From Dasyornis broadbenti (taxonomy: Eukaryota; Chordata; Aves; Passeriformes; Dasyornithidae), in contig VZRN01000753.1 of assembly GCA_013397935.1 (NCBI GenBank), positions 3,225,942-3,289,941 of the forward strand: a stretch of DNA of 64,000 bases. Direction: 5' to 3'. The notes beneath the pieces were generated by a model, which saw nothing but the letters and a program-made list of their open reading frames with translations, was not told where the DNA came from and did not search any database. How positions within the stretch are numbered: position 1 is the first letter of the stretch; each line of letters starts with the position of its first letter. Positions 23,590 through 36,800 of this stretch are shown here, one piece after another. The position numbers and the translations under genes were made by a program.

Positions 23590-26500
23590 TAAAACACAAA
23601 CCAAAACATCTTTTGGGGTTTTGAAAGCCCCATATTATGCCAAGCAATCACACCAGCACACCGCGCCAACGCCTCTCTTTGTGTTATTGCACTCATGTTT
23701 CACATCGTTCCCAATCTTATTGCACGTTTTCGGGGGAGGAGATGCAGGTTAGTTGTCAAAATTATTTGGGTACTGAAAAATGAAGAGAAGAGCTTGAGAG
23801 TGATTTGAAGACAGGCTAGAGGAGGGACTTTTACAGCACAGTTTTGCTGTCAATTTTAGCTCCATCCTGAACACACATACCCATTACCTAGAATGCACTT
23901 CAATAGATGGCAGGTTTCTAATAGAGTTTTTTTAAAATCTCCATATCTTATCTTCATCTTGAAGTACTCAAACAACTTCACACCTAGTCAACTCAGGCCC
24001 TGAGGCTTCTCAAGGGCGAGGGCTGCACCCTGATACCTCATCACCCCCGGAGCTGAACAATGGAGAGGTTCAACCCATGGAAAATTCTGTGTTGGGCAAC
24101 CGTCCCGCCCCACGGAGGTCACAGCAGCTGCACACCTCCACCGCCCGTAGACAGCAGAAGAAGGCACAGTCAGGCTTTGATCAGCACAGAACACAGGAAA
24201 ACTCACTGGAAATGGGAATTTTCACAGGATTTGGCTTTCTTTCCGCTTTGGTCTTGCCTCAAGCAGTGTATGGTCCCCAATGGGCCTGAACCCTTGGCTT
24301 GATGGCGGCAGATGTTCTGGGGTTCAACGGCTTTGTTGGGGCTTGAAGAGGAGTTCCTTCTGGGTAATTACTCATAGCAAAAACAATCTCTGCAGAGTCA
24401 GCTTTGTCGGTGACACTCCTGAAGGGTTGTCAGCCCCTCCTAGGTCACCTGGTGCACCAAGCATCATAACACATGATGTAATAATTTTATTTTTTTTTAC
24501 AAAAAAAAATTTAAAAAAACACCATACAAGGCCCTGGCTCTATTGTGGGGACCTTGTAATTAAAAAATGTCAAATGAGCAGCCTAGAAATATCACACAAA
24601 GACCTGAAAAAAGCCCAACAAAGTGATAAGATCACTTATTAGTGCCAAACTTCTGATTTAATTATATATTCCTGGAGACCTGTTCTCAAGGGAACTGCTT
24701 ACACAACCACATGGTGAAACAAAAGAAGGGATTAGAACCTGTGGGAGAGAAGCTGGAGAATTTGCTCCCAATTCACAAAGAAAAGTCTCCACACATCTGA
24801 CCAAGGAGGACTCCAAGATTAAAGTACTGAGAAGACTAAATAAAGGATTTTCTTGGTTTTTTTTAGTGATAGGGTAGTAATAAAATACTTGTCAACCTGA
24901 AATGGATAGTCTGACACAGTGTCTCTCTCATTTAGGGAGTTAATATTCCCGACAAAACCGACCAGGGAGCACCCGAAGGGTAGTGTCCCCTTGAGGCACC
25001 ATCTCTCAACTGTTCTTTTATTTTTAGGTAAGGTCCTTCAGAGTTTATCTCCACACTTTGCTTTAGCCCAAATCCTAGGCTCAAGCTGGCTGGACAGGGA
25101 AGACTGGGTTAGAACCAGTTCAGCTCACAGGGGGCTGATACAAGAGGGAAGGGCTTTACTCCAGGTTTTGCAGCCAGATATTTGGACAGTTGGAAATGTC
25201 TAAGGAGAGGAGTCCCTACCTTGACTGTCACCTCTGCAGAGAAGCCACGTGATCTATCTGTCCATGACAAAATTTGTAATGGAGCAGTTAGCTGTGATAA
25301 CCATCTCACTCTTGCCCACACACTGAGCCTATTTCGAAACCTTTTTGTTTTGTCCTTGTAACATTTCTTCCATTCTTTCCCTTTCTTCCTCCGATAGTAT
25401 CTCCAAGATTCTGTTCAGGCCATTTCTTTTGCCATCTTCCTTATCATAAACCAAATTTATTTGGCCTTTCTCATACCTGCTTCTTCCTGACTGATCTGCT
25501 TAACCAGCATCAGCTCCCAGTGGTGGCATTGCCGTTGCCCCTTATGGGAGCACTCTCACTGTGAATGCTGTTTTCACACCTTCCTCTTCATAGGACTTCT
25601 TCCTCATGAAACCAACAGTGTAGTTTTAAATTGAACCCTTAAAAATCATCATGTCCAAATTCACATACCTACAGAGATTCAACAAAACCTTCCACACTCT
25701 CTTCCAACAAATACCACTAGACTTCCACTCTGCTGTATTGTTGGAACCCACAGCCAAAATGGAGACTGACCCAAAAAGGTCTTTCTTTCCCTTTACCCTC
25801 CACTTTTGCCCAATTCCAGCATAACAGCAGCACAGATTTGCTTCCTTCATTGGGCTAACTACCTTGTAAAAAGTGCCAGCTCCAAGCACTTTCAGAAAAA
25901 TGTAAGAACCGTGAAGAGGTGGTAGCCACTAGCTGAGATATCTCCAGTAAGCTGGCCAGCAACCACGTTCGGCGCGTGACACGAGTGCCCCAGGTGCTCA
26001 GCAAGTCACCCCTTGGCCTCATCAGAAGTGGGATGCAACAGTTTTTTGCTTGTCAGTCCATCAGGTTTTGCCTTCCCTGAGCAGCCTGAGATGCTGCAGC
26101 TCCTACTTTGTAGAGGGTTTGGCTCAGACAGTGCCTGCTGCCCCCAGGAGCTGCTCCACTGCAGGCACTCAGTGGCTCTCCAGGCCTGCAGTCGATGGGA
26201 GCCAGCAGCCAGGTTTCACACAAATAAAGCTGCAACACTGCAACACACAGAGATATTGCGCACTTAAAAGCTGAGCACTTAATTACCTTTAGGCTCCTGA
26301 GTCACCAAACAGCAAAACACAGGGCAGTTTTTCTCCCAAACTTTGGAAGGTTCTAAAGGTAAAGAGGCTCATTACAAGAGGGTTTAACCAGTAATCAATC
26401 ATTCTTAAGGACCAAGGACTTCATAGGTGTTAAAGATGGGATCACAGGTCCAGAGCCGGAATACACTGTCAGGAGGAGGCACTTGCCAGCAAGAGCATGA

Positions 26501-27340
26501 GCATCTCACAGCTTGGTCTGGTCGCTCACCGCTCCCAGGGCGAAGGCGGCCCCAGCACTGCAGAGATGATTCTCTGCCTGTCCAAGATAATCCTATTCAA
26601 AGCAATCATCTGTTAAACAACTGGAGAGAGGCCAGCCCACACACTGCAGATCCGAACCTGAATGTTCCCACAACCTGAGGAAGGAGCTCAGAATCAGGAA
26701 ATGTTTTGCAAAAAAAAGACGTATCACATGAGAAATGAGAAAAACACTGAACTGCTCTCCAAAGGCAGTGGCCAAGCTACTGTTTATTCAAGAGATGCAT
26801 CGAAGATTTACCAAATTACTATTTGCATGCAAGGCAGACCCTCGTCCCCAAGGAGCAGCCAAGGGCGGTCCATGGAGCCCAGCACAATGTGGTACCCGGG
26901 CATTGTGCCCCCACCCCTCCACTGTCAGGGTGAAGGCAATGTGTGCCAGCCTATCTGGGTACCACGAGCCCAGGGAAGTTTTCATGCTCCATCGCCAGTC
27001 CCAAAGAGAGCTCAGCACAGCTTTTTACCCCACCCTGAGCCCTCCACCCATCTGTGCAGGGATTTGGGCCAAAGGCTCCCAGAAAGGACCCCAGTGTAGA
27101 TTGACCCTGGAAATATCCCCCAACACACCCTTCTATGAGGAACCTTTTGGGTGGTTGTTTGGCTATTTAAAGGAGGAGTTCTGTGTTATGACAAACAGAC
27201 AGATTTCCCAATTTATTAAATGCTCATAATTTGTTTTAATGGTTTCTCTAAACAAGTAGACTTTTTTCTCAGCTCTTTGAGCTTTTAAATGACACAACTG
27301 TTATGTTAAAAGGGAAAAGGGTGATGATTTACATTTGGAG

Positions 27341-27475
27341 CGGGGCGGGGGTGGCTGGGAGGCAGAGGGACAGCTGCAACCTGTCGGACGTGGCTCTCCT
27401 CCACACAGATACTTCGTTTGCACCATTGCGGCAACGCGGGTCTGTCAGTGCCCTCAACACCGGCTGCGGCCTTGG
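27341..27475. promoter_or_regulatory. GC box and small CpG cluster
   Basis: The word GGGGCGGGGG at 27342-27351 is a good Sp1/KLF-type GC box. Within the next 130 bases there are about seven more CpGs (gtcggacgtgg, ttgcggcaacgcgggtc, accggctgcggcc). It is too short and weak to be called a CpG island. It could be a distal regulatory element. Confidence 0.25.
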
Positions 27476-27731
27476 TCACCAGCACACAGGTGGTGGCTGC
27501 TCCTCTGTGTCCAGCGAGGACAGATCCTGGCATCCACAGTGCTGCACCCAGACTCAGTCATCCTTTCCTCTGCATGAAACCCATGGAAGATGGGAAGTGT
27601 CCCCAAAAACCTGAGTGAGCTTCTCTGGACTATAACCAAGCCTTAGCCTTCTTTGGTTAATGCCAACATCTACTTGCATCTGGGGTGAACCAATGTGAAA
27701 ATCAGATACTTTTTATATTTTCTACTTACAG

Positions 27732-27890
27732 TTAATACCAGAAAGCAGATGGCATGCTTGGCTCCCTGCATAAGAAGAATGGCCAATGGAGATCGTATGG
27801 AAATCAATGAATTATACAAAATAGCATTAACTGTACTCCTGATGAATGTTGCAAATACTGCTACATCAGCCACAAGTGGCAAGCCAGATG
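27732..27890. other. Possible exon, strand undecided
   Basis: The sequence tctacttacag at 27721-27731 reads as a strong acceptor on plus (preceded by tttttatatttt). On minus it reads as a strong donor, AACT|GTAAGTAG. Both strands are open beyond it: plus runs to 28051 and includes ANGDRMEINELYKIALTVLL, while minus includes FATFIRSTVNAILYNSL. Codon make-up is plausible on both. I recognise neither protein and no partner exon, so this may be chance. Confidence 0.12.
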
Positions 27891-28576
27891 AACAAGCCCC
27901 ACTTGCTTTTCCTTTACGTACAAAATTCATCTCTTCACGAGAAGGCTCCCAGCCATTCGTGCCAGCTGGGGGGACATTTTCACTCACGCATCTCCCTCAA
28001 TCTCTTCTCCTCGCATCTGCAGATCCCCCACCTCTCTGCAGCAAAAACTAGAAGAGAAGACAAAGCAATTTTGCGTGTACAAACCCCAGAAATTATTTTT
28101 TCAGGAAACTTCTTTGAATAGCAAACACCTGACTCAGGATTTTCAGAAGCCGTAGAGCGGGTTGGGTTATCTGATCACCCACAGGTATTTGGGTGGCATC
28201 TGCTGTGATTATTTCCTTCGTATGTACATAATCTTCAGGAAGTATGGAGCTATACAGCCAGGGGATGAATTCCAAAGAAGATACATGAAAGAAACAGCAT
28301 GTCACTCATTTACAGAGCAGAAAACAGGAGCTTCTGCATGTCCCAAGCTTTGTAAAAATCAATGCCAGCTTGAAGATCCAGATGATAAAACAAAGGATGC
28401 AGAGACCCAGTTGAGAGCCGATCGCCCTGCTCCTTGTTTCCCTTTATTCTTCTTTTGCCTCTGGTTGTTGTTTTTCAAAACTCTAAAATGTTTGTACAAA
28501 CTTCCATCTTGGAAGCCCAGCAGAATAAACAAGAATATACATGAGGCACAAGAAAAGCCAGCAGACGGGAAAGAGA

Positions 28577-28595
28577 TTTTTTTTTTTTTTTTTTT
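28577..28595 (+). repeat. Poly(T) run, 19 bases
   Basis: A pure 19-base T run. It is A-rich on the minus strand, but there is no recognisable retrocopy attached to it and no clear target-site duplication. Confidence 0.85.
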
Positions 28596-29039
28596 CCCAG
28601 TTTATGGGCGTAACCATTGTGGCTGTTGAAAATATGCACAAAAATAGCTATAAACCACACATAGGAGCCATTAAAATTTTCCACCTATCCATACCAGCAC
28701 CTCAGGTACCCATTCAACATAGTCCCAAGAAAAATTGACAGTGAGTTCTTATAAAATAATTAGGAAGCCAATAATCCTGGATTCCGTGGGGTGAGCATTT
28801 TTCACAGCCAAATGTGTCCTTTAAAATCTATCAGACATTGGAACAAACTGGGGAGTTATCCCAAAAACTCTCTTCTGAACTCACTGCCTTGGAGTGTAAG
28901 GCACTAGGTGTTCCCTCAGAGAAGAGCACCCAGATGCTAAAAGGTAGATCCTGCATGAAAATGAAGTCCTGAAGCTGCCTGGGGGTTGCCGTAGGCTTGA
29001 GCAAGCAAGAACTGGCTGAACAACAAGAATTCCGTTTTG

Positions 29040-29062
29040 AAAAAAAAAAAAAAAAAAAAAAA
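29040..29062 (+). repeat. Poly(A) run, 23 bases
   Basis: A pure 23-base A run following attccgttttg. I looked for a processed pseudogene upstream and saw none I could recognise. It is probably a simple homopolymer. Confidence 0.85.
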
Positions 29063-29874
29063 GCCAAAACTCAAGCTTCAGTAATGAGTCCCTTTCCAAA
29101 TTTACGCAAAACTAAAATCTTTCTCTGAACAACTGTGAGGAAAGTCTGATGTGCTGGGGAAAACTGCCTCATACAGACGATCTCCAGCCCACAGCTACAA
29201 CACTAGGGAATACTTGTATTTCCTACTAGGCCACACAGAACAAGCATATGAAGCAGCAGGTTTGGCACACAAGTGTTGTCCCTGTCAGGGTGTTTAACTT
29301 TCTGGCCTTTGTATGCTTTAGAAGAGATGCTACTCTATTCCAAGAGACCTTTCCTAGTGCAAGCTGCATTAAAAAGAAGTACATTCCTTTAAAAAAAAAA
29401 CCCAAATAAATAAAAAAAGAAAACTTCCTGATTCAATTCAGTGCTGTTTCAAATTTTAAAACATCCTTATAAAACTCCACTCCCAACCAGCTGTAGAGGT
29501 TTTACAGACCACATGCAGAAATGCAACCTCTGCAAGCTCCTTCCACAGGTGAACCTCTGGCCACAGTGGGGATCTGCTGAGCCTCCTCTGCCATTTTCTG
29601 CTCACCAACATCCTTGAATGTACCTGCAGGAGTAGATTCCCTGGCTTCTCTTGTCCTTCAGTCTTTGAGAGGATGGCTGGAGTGCAGTAGTACAACCTCG
29701 GGTAGCCACAGGCCTGCACCATGGGGGTCTCTGTGCTCAGCCTCATTCTTTGGGGCAGTGGCCAGACCTTCCAATGCAAAAGAAATAGACATTTTTGCCA
29801 AGACAGTTTCCAGTCTGCAATCCAAACAGGTCTTCTTGTGTCCACAGGCGCTTACAATTATGGAAGCATCCTAT
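29063..29874. other. Non-coding stretch
   Basis: No gene recognised. Open frames on both strands between 29.46 and 29.88 kb overlap each other and show no known domain. Part of this DNA just left of 29875 could be diverged CR1 body, but I cannot see diagnostic words. Confidence 0.4.
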
Positions 29875-29985
29875 TTGTAGACGTGGTGCATGAGGACATG
29901 GTTTCGTGGTGGACTTGGCAGCGTTACATTTACATTTGGACTCAGTGATCTTAATCATTTCCAAACTAAATGACTCTATGATTTC
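29875..29985 (+). mobile_element. CR1 LINE 3' end fragment
   Basis: Plus-strand remnant of a CR1 subfamily 3' end. The words gtggtgcatgaggacatgg, then tttcgtggtggacttggcag, ttggactcagtgatctta and the decayed end ccaaactaaatgactctatg, then atttcc, are in the order found in bird CR1 copies. Several bases are lost in the middle (aaaggtctttt is reduced to atcatttt-like sequence). Non-coding. Confidence 0.85.
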
Positions 29986-30219
29986 CAGCATGTAACTCAG
30001 CAGCACTAACTGTGTAGAAGACCATATGCCTATGATTTTTACCCACTTTTGACACAAGTGAACACCACCAGACTTCTGATCTTACACCTTCCTACCCACA
30101 CAACATGGAGAGATCGCTCACGTGACTGGGAGATACAAGCAAAAAGAGTAATTAGCTCCCTCACCAACATCTATTTGGACAATGCAAATGCCATTAGCCC
30201 AAACTAAAGTATCATGTGT

Positions 30220-30285
30220 AATCTCAGCTCTACTGAAGTCGGTGGAAATGTTATCCTTGGTTTCAACAGGGACAGGTTTTTACTC
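30220..30285. repeat. Ancient sauropsid interspersed repeat fragment
   Basis: The words cagctctactgaagtcggtg, gaaatgttatcc, and ttggtttcaacagggacagg resemble the old repeat core 'attgaagtcaatggaaa ... attgacttcaatgggagcagg'. It is diverged and short, matched by eye. Confidence 0.4.
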
Positions 30286-30639
30286 ACAATCTTCTACACA
30301 ATCCAACAGCTTCATACCCAGTCTTCCACCCACTCACAAAATCCAGATGGTCCTGAATGAAAGAAAATTTACCTCTTTCCCTGGCATCCCAATGTGTGGT
30401 ATATTTACAGCAGGCAGGCTGCAGTACATACAGAAATCAAGTCATTGATGCTTTGAGTGCACCATTCTTCAGCTAAATGAAATCATATTTATAGCAGTCC
30501 TATTTGGAGAAAAACTGTGATAGACCAACTTTCAGTAGCTTATAAACAAACCAAAGCAAAGATGCTCAGTGCTCCTCAGAAGAGAGAGTCCTTTGTAGCA
30601 CTACAAGCAGCTATCAGTAGTTAAACAGGAATCAAAGCT

Positions 30640-30830
30640 AATCCCTGGATTGCTCGCCTCGCATGGTTATTAGGGTAGACATTAAAGTTTAATAGAACAG
30701 GCTGTACGTGATACAGCTGGAGTGACAGGCCAGGGATTAGCATTTCAAATTATAAGTTATGATTGCATCCAGTTCTGAATTTCCTGTAAATCACAAGATA
30801 GCAAAAGAGATAACAGCAGTGCAATGGGAA
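30640..30830. promoter_or_regulatory. Possible enhancer-like motif cluster
   Basis: Within 190 bases there is an E-box CAGCTG (30714-30719), five bases away from the MEIS/TALE-type word TGACAG (30723-30728), a GATA-type AGATAA (30808-30813) and several TAAT/TTAT homeodomain-type words. The sequence has the even, non-repetitive look of conserved non-coding DNA. No alignment was possible, so this is only a candidate. Confidence 0.18.
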
Positions 30831-33800
30831 AGCCAAGATCACTCTGTGGACAAGAAAATGGTATTTCAGCCGGCAGCCAATGTAGAGATACACAGATTAC
30901 CAGAATAATCAAGTTAAATCAAGTGTATTTTGCAAGACAGTGGCTTGTAGACCCATATTCACAGAATATCCACTTTTTGCAGAAACAAGATATTGCTTCA
31001 AGAGAACCAGCTTGGTATGTGGGATGCTATTAGTCCCAGTTCTGCTGTTGTCTCACATGGGCTTGGTGCATGCTATTTTAGGGTGTGGGTCCCCAAGGGA
31101 CTGCCAGGAATTCTGTGTCCTGATCACAGGGGCTTTCATGGGCCATGAGTGTAACTCCCCAAGATCACCTGAAACTTCAGTAAAGCACCCATGAAAATCA
31201 GAAAAGTATTTCCGTGTTCCCTATATGCAGTGTATTGCTTTACACTATGACTGATACCTGGCCTCATTATTTCTAAATTGAGAACATTTCCTTTCTAAAA
31301 CAAATAACTGTGCTTAATAATAAACTAGTAATTGCACAAACAAATAAAGATTAATCAATACTGCAGACCTTGGAGTCGAGGATTGTTCCTTCCTCTGTGT
31401 TTGGACAATGCCTGGCACAATGGGATTCCAGACCTAATTGTGGCCTTGGGGCACAATAGCAAGGGCAGTAAAACCAGCCATGTTTCCTTGCAACGACCAT
31501 CCCATTCTAAGCCCCACATTTCTTTCCAACATTTTAGAAAGAAAAAGAAAAGGCAAGGATCTAAATGTATTCCCTGCTAAGAAAATGTTGTGTGACTTTT
31601 GGCTGCCTCTCCTTGAAGTAGCTGTGCAGAGAAACTCAATTCTGGTCACAGACACACAAAAAAAAAAAAAAAAGCTGTGGAATATTTAGGTTGAAAGCCC
31701 AAATTAATCTGTGGTGTAATTGCAGTGCCTTCCTGAGCTTTCTGCTCATATCTGCCAGGTGGGATGCAAATACTTCAGTGTTTTTGCCTGGCACCACTCA
31801 GTTCTTGAACTGGATTTCAAAAATGGCATTAAGCTGGTCATGCCGTTATTGGTCTTTGTGGTGATGGCACCTTTCTGGTGCTTGTGAGATAATGCCGTCC
31901 TAATGCTGGCCACAGGTCGGCTCAGTCAGCAGGCAGGGGAAAAGGTTCCTTCTAGGAGAAAACAGTTTCCTCCTCATTCCCTCTCTCCAAGTACAGAGTT
32001 AGCTTTTAGAGGTACAAAATGCTGGGACTAAAATCCTGCATGAGCAAAAATTATTGTTCATGCAAAAATATGAGAGCAACTTTTACAGTCCATCTGAAAA
32101 AAAGAAATATTTACAGCATTTACAGATGCCAGAGACTAAAAACCAGGAATCATAAATTGACTTTCCAGCAAGGAGGTCCACAGGCTGCTGAAGCTGACAC
32201 CTCCAGCTTCCTTTAGCTCAAGCACATCTATGCTCATTCCACACTTCTGAAAACCACTCCGTTTGCAAAGCGGACTCAGTATTTGTTGGGATAACCCGGG
32301 TGAGACTGACAAATTTGTCATTTTTGGACTAATTTGTCTGCTCTGTGATCAAAGATGTTTAGATGTCATTATGACTTTGGAACATTAATATTTTTGATAC
32401 AAGAAGATAAATGTCACAGATACCAAGTCGCTGGATGATTTAATGGTTAAATTCTTTTTTTTTTGTCTCCACCCATTCCACAAGATTTTTGGATTACCTC
32501 CAAGCTGAGTTCATTCCAAAATGTTCCCTCATTTTAATTCTGCCCTTCTACAGAGGACTGCACATCCCAAACCTAATAGAGGATTTGGCAAAAATCACTC
32601 TCCTTGTTTAACATACTTACAGAAACTATAGGCTAGATCTGACTACATACAGAGTGTTTATGCAAACATATTTTATAGAGGAACTTTGAAAACATTCATA
32701 TCTTTTCTCTTGGTCAGTCCCATTCCAGTGCTTTTCTGGATACATTTCATGTTTCTTAAACAATATGAATTATCTGCTTTTCTCTCTTTTCCACAGGAAA
32801 AAAAAGAAAATGGTCATATTTGGCCTACCTAATATGCTGTCATCAAAGTCAGTGACAGAGTTACCCATTACCTGAAATATTAATTGGCTGGAGAGTAATC
32901 CTGATCCCGCTCTTGTCCCCTTACACCACACCAGAATGCAGGGGCTTCTCTCATCCCATCAGCAATCAGCAGGTTCAAGATGATACCACACAGTATTTTG
33001 CAAAAGAAAAAAAAAATCACACTATATAAAGCTATTTTTGCTTTGGAACTTTTATTGGCCTGTAAAATATTTTTACATTTATTACACTTTTAATGAGAAC
33101 TCCTAGAACCAAGACTGGTGTAAATAATGAAAACAACACTAGTAAATGTCCCCATAAACCTCGCACCAAGCCTTTGATGCTAATTTGCAGGCCTGGCGTT
33201 CCTTGCCTCCTCCCACTGCCTTTTGCAGCAGGGCAATGGCCCGACTCAAAATGCAAGATATCCAACAGGAAAGGCATCCCACAGGTTTGCTGCTCCCTGT
33301 CCAGTGCTGCTGTAGGTCTGGGAGAAAGGAAAAACCCAAGTTCAGCAGAGACCAGTGCCACCATCGAGCACCTCTGTGACATCAGCTGCAGCATCACTGC
33401 ATCCCAAGCAGCTCCAGAGGCATGGACCGCTGGTCTTTGTGGTGTTGGACAAAGGGCTCTCCATGTTCTGGGAAGTTGTGTGTCACTAGCTGAGTCATTT
33501 AATTAAGATCCTTAGACAAAATCTTGGAAGCACCCTTGTGAGAAGGTGCACATAAATCAATTCCCAGATGCTTGGCAGCAGCCTTTACAAATCCCAGTAT
33601 TTCTGGCTTACATGGCGTCACCCAGTGCCCAGAGGAATGCGGTGGAATTGGTCCCTGATTCTCTCTCTCCCTCTGACACTCTGACTTCTTAATGTAGGTG
33701 AGACCTGGAGACAGCACCATAAACCAGTTCAAGAGTCCATTTGGGCAGCAAAATTCAAGCTCAGAGTTACTGCACACAAAAAATGCAAGAGGTGATTGTC

Positions 33801-36800
33801 CTGCACCACCTCCCATCTCAGGCTACAGATGCTTCTCCAAACACCCGTAAATAACCTGAGTCCCATCACACTCCAAGATCATGATACACAGGACAGAAGG
33901 AGAGCATAGTCAGGTTGTGGGCTGAGTCCAGAAAACACCTTACCAGGACACAGGGCTGGATCCTGAGCTGACTTCCAGTTCTGTGCACAAACCCCCAGAC
34001 CATAATATCTCTTTTATTCTCTCCTGCAAGCCTCAGCACAGCATTGCTGTATTTTGGGTTAAACCCAATAGGGAAAAGCACAAAGCCTGCTGATGGAACA
34101 CAGATCAGCACTCCATGGCAGCACATGATGCACAGCGTGTTGCTGCACCCTGGCAGCAGCGTGGGCTGAAGGGCTGCTCGGAGCTTTTGGTGATTTGTTT
34201 TCTGTCTCGGGCACTTTCCGGCTGGGTTTGACACTGCACTGCAGACCTTGTCTTCAGCACCTCCAACTCAGCACACATGGATTAATTCTGACACATGGAC
34301 TGATGGCTTCAAAAACAAAAAAATCACAACTCAGGGGTCTGTGTCCCCTTTTCCCACCATGGGACATCCTTCCCAAAGCCATGAAGAAATCCAGGGCTGC
34401 TGCAGCTGATTTCTCCAACCCTGACTCCCAGGCTGATGCTGTTCACAGATGGTTAGAAATGACTGGCTACAGGCAACTGGGACTCAAATTCCAGTTCCTA
34501 CCAGAACTATCATTTCTGTGCACTATCAGTTACAAATAGCACATTGGTTTTTCCTTTGCTATTTAATCCTCTCAATTCCAGGGCCAGATCCCATAAAAAT
34601 TCCTTTCAGTATCTGCATCACAGAAACACACCCAAACCTTAACAAATCACTTTTTGCAGGGCTTACCAGCACTGCCTGCTGCAGAGAGCTGTGCTCGCTC
34701 CAGGATGGGTCAGTATATTTTGCCTCCCCAACTTTCCTATGGCATTTCAGTTGAAGTTGCCTCTTCTCGGTTCCTGCCCCAAAATACTTTGTGCCAGTAC
34801 AATACTCTTTCATTTTAAATCAATGCATCTCACCCAGGATCAGCTGGATTTCACTCGGAAATGAAGACAAAAGAGCTTTGGATTAGACTAAATCCATATT
34901 TCAGTCTTTCTTTAGGATCCTCCTAGGCAGGAGCAATCCATTCCACAATCAGGTTTCTTAACTGGAACTAGTGACTATTCATTCATGAATTTAACAAAAT
35001 GTCGTGTAATAAAGGAAATAGTAAAAAGTTATGATAATGTACCATAATAAGTCATATTATCTGAAAAAAAAAACAAACACAAAGAAGAGTTTCAAGTACA
35101 CAACCACTGAATTTGGTGTTTCACAGCCTCTGTGAAATGAAGGAAAAGTAGAAAAGCCATCATTGTCCATGAGGATGACTCAGGACATAAGACGAGCAAC
35201 ATGCGGCATGGTGACATTCCCCACATGCAAACTGAAGATGGCACTGAGCCCCCAGAAGCACTGTCCTTACAAAACATTTCATTGAGGCTCCTCATCAAAC
35301 AGACACCCAACCTGATGGTCCCACCCGCATGACAAGGCACGAAAACCTCTTTATGCCAAGTTAAAATATCTTGCATTAGGGGTTTTTTTTGTAGTTCAAA
35401 AGTATGCTTCAGTATCGTTTTCCCAAATGTTGGTGGGGAAAGCAACATTCCCGCAAACCAAGACATGAGGCATTGAAAATGCAAAGGGGTTTCACGTTGC
35501 CTGGCCCAAACCCAGCCATAGTGGGCCAGCGGCAAGGAGAGAGCCTTTCCCTCACCAGATGTGTCCAATAAGGGGCAACCTAAAACTCAGCCTTGGTGGG
35601 ATCCAGCTTCACCCTTAAGCAGTGGCAACGTTAACCATCGTGCTCAGCTTCTCCAATGGGAATGCCGCTGCTCTTGCCACATAAATCAAACCCGGCTGAG
35701 AGATCAAAACCTTCAGCAGAACCAGATGGTTGCGCACAGGGCAGACAATGCACGTGCTCGCTGTGCAGGCAGCCCTTGTGCAGCTCCTGCTGCAGTGGAG
35801 AAGCAAGAAGACTTATTTGTTCCTGCAGCTTCCCCCAGTTTCTGCTGTCTGTAGGGACAGAAAGGCTGTCCCAGGGAAAAAATTGCATGTGGGAGTCAAC
35901 AAGATACAGACATGCAGTGCAAGCACAAAGGGATGCACAGGACCTGTGAGCATCTGCCCAAACAGCCCAGAAATATCCTTTCCTCACATGTTTCCAGCAG
36001 AAAAAATCCTCAAGGAGGGCATTGGCACTGGATCCTGCAGCACCCCTCTTCCCCTGACACTTGTAAGAAGTCTCTGGTTAATCCTTCCAGATATATAGGA
36101 CTGGGAAAAAGCTGATATCAACAAGGACATTCATATTCCTAATTCCCAGGGTTGGTTCCTATGTCATATAACCTGGAAATCTGTCCCACATATGTCTAAG
36201 AAAAGAGTTGTGACATTGTTGAATGTGGAAAACTAATTAATATAAAAGCAATAAACAAGACAGGTAACATAAGCATGCAAACCAGAAGGTAACTGCTTGA
36301 CAGGAGATTTAATGTATGACATTTTCTTGACCTGGCAAGGGCCAGTGGCACCCAGGGAAGGCACAATCAGCTGGAGAGACCTGTCTGTGCACTGTGCCTG
36401 GTGCTGTGCCACCCCTGGTGCCTCACAGCGTGTGAGAGGTTGGTGCTCACCAGGGGTCATGCACTCTGGAAAAAGCGCCTTTGAGAGAATGACACCAGGA
36501 CACATAGTCCTGTTCTCCCTTTCTCGAAAGAGATGTCTCTTTCTTTTGATTGTGATCCACAGAAAGGAACAAGCGAGGGCTTGCTGCTGACACAGTGATG
36601 GATGTCTCCAGGCAGAGGCTGCTACAAGGGATGAGTGACAACCTCCCAGGACAGAGAGCTCATGGCAAACGGCCCAGTTCGCCAAGCTCCACTGCTAAAG
36701 AGGTGGGGCTGCAGTGCACAGCGGAGACCACTCACAGGCAGATGGATTTCAGCAGTCTGAGGCCACTGGAAAAGTACTTTCTGGGAAATGCAAGATGTGT

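Larger units (their letters stand above)
23590..28576. other. Non-coding stretch
   Basis: No gene recognised. The first 170 bases after the ambiguous base are unlike the surroundings, with several CpGs (caccgcgccaacgcc, tcacatcgtt, cacgttttcggggg). They could be part of an unrecognised LTR or other insert. A GC-box-like word lies at 27341-27351. At 27.7-28.05 kb open frames on both strands share a splice-like junction (described separately). Confidence 0.4.

Noticed and set aside
29020..29062. Processed pseudogene with poly(A) tail
   Set aside because: No recognisable coding sequence or target-site duplication around the poly(A) run.
35092..35568. 158-codon minus-strand frame as a retrogene
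   Set aside because: No recognisable family. The plus strand is also partly open, and there is no poly(A) or promoter evidence.
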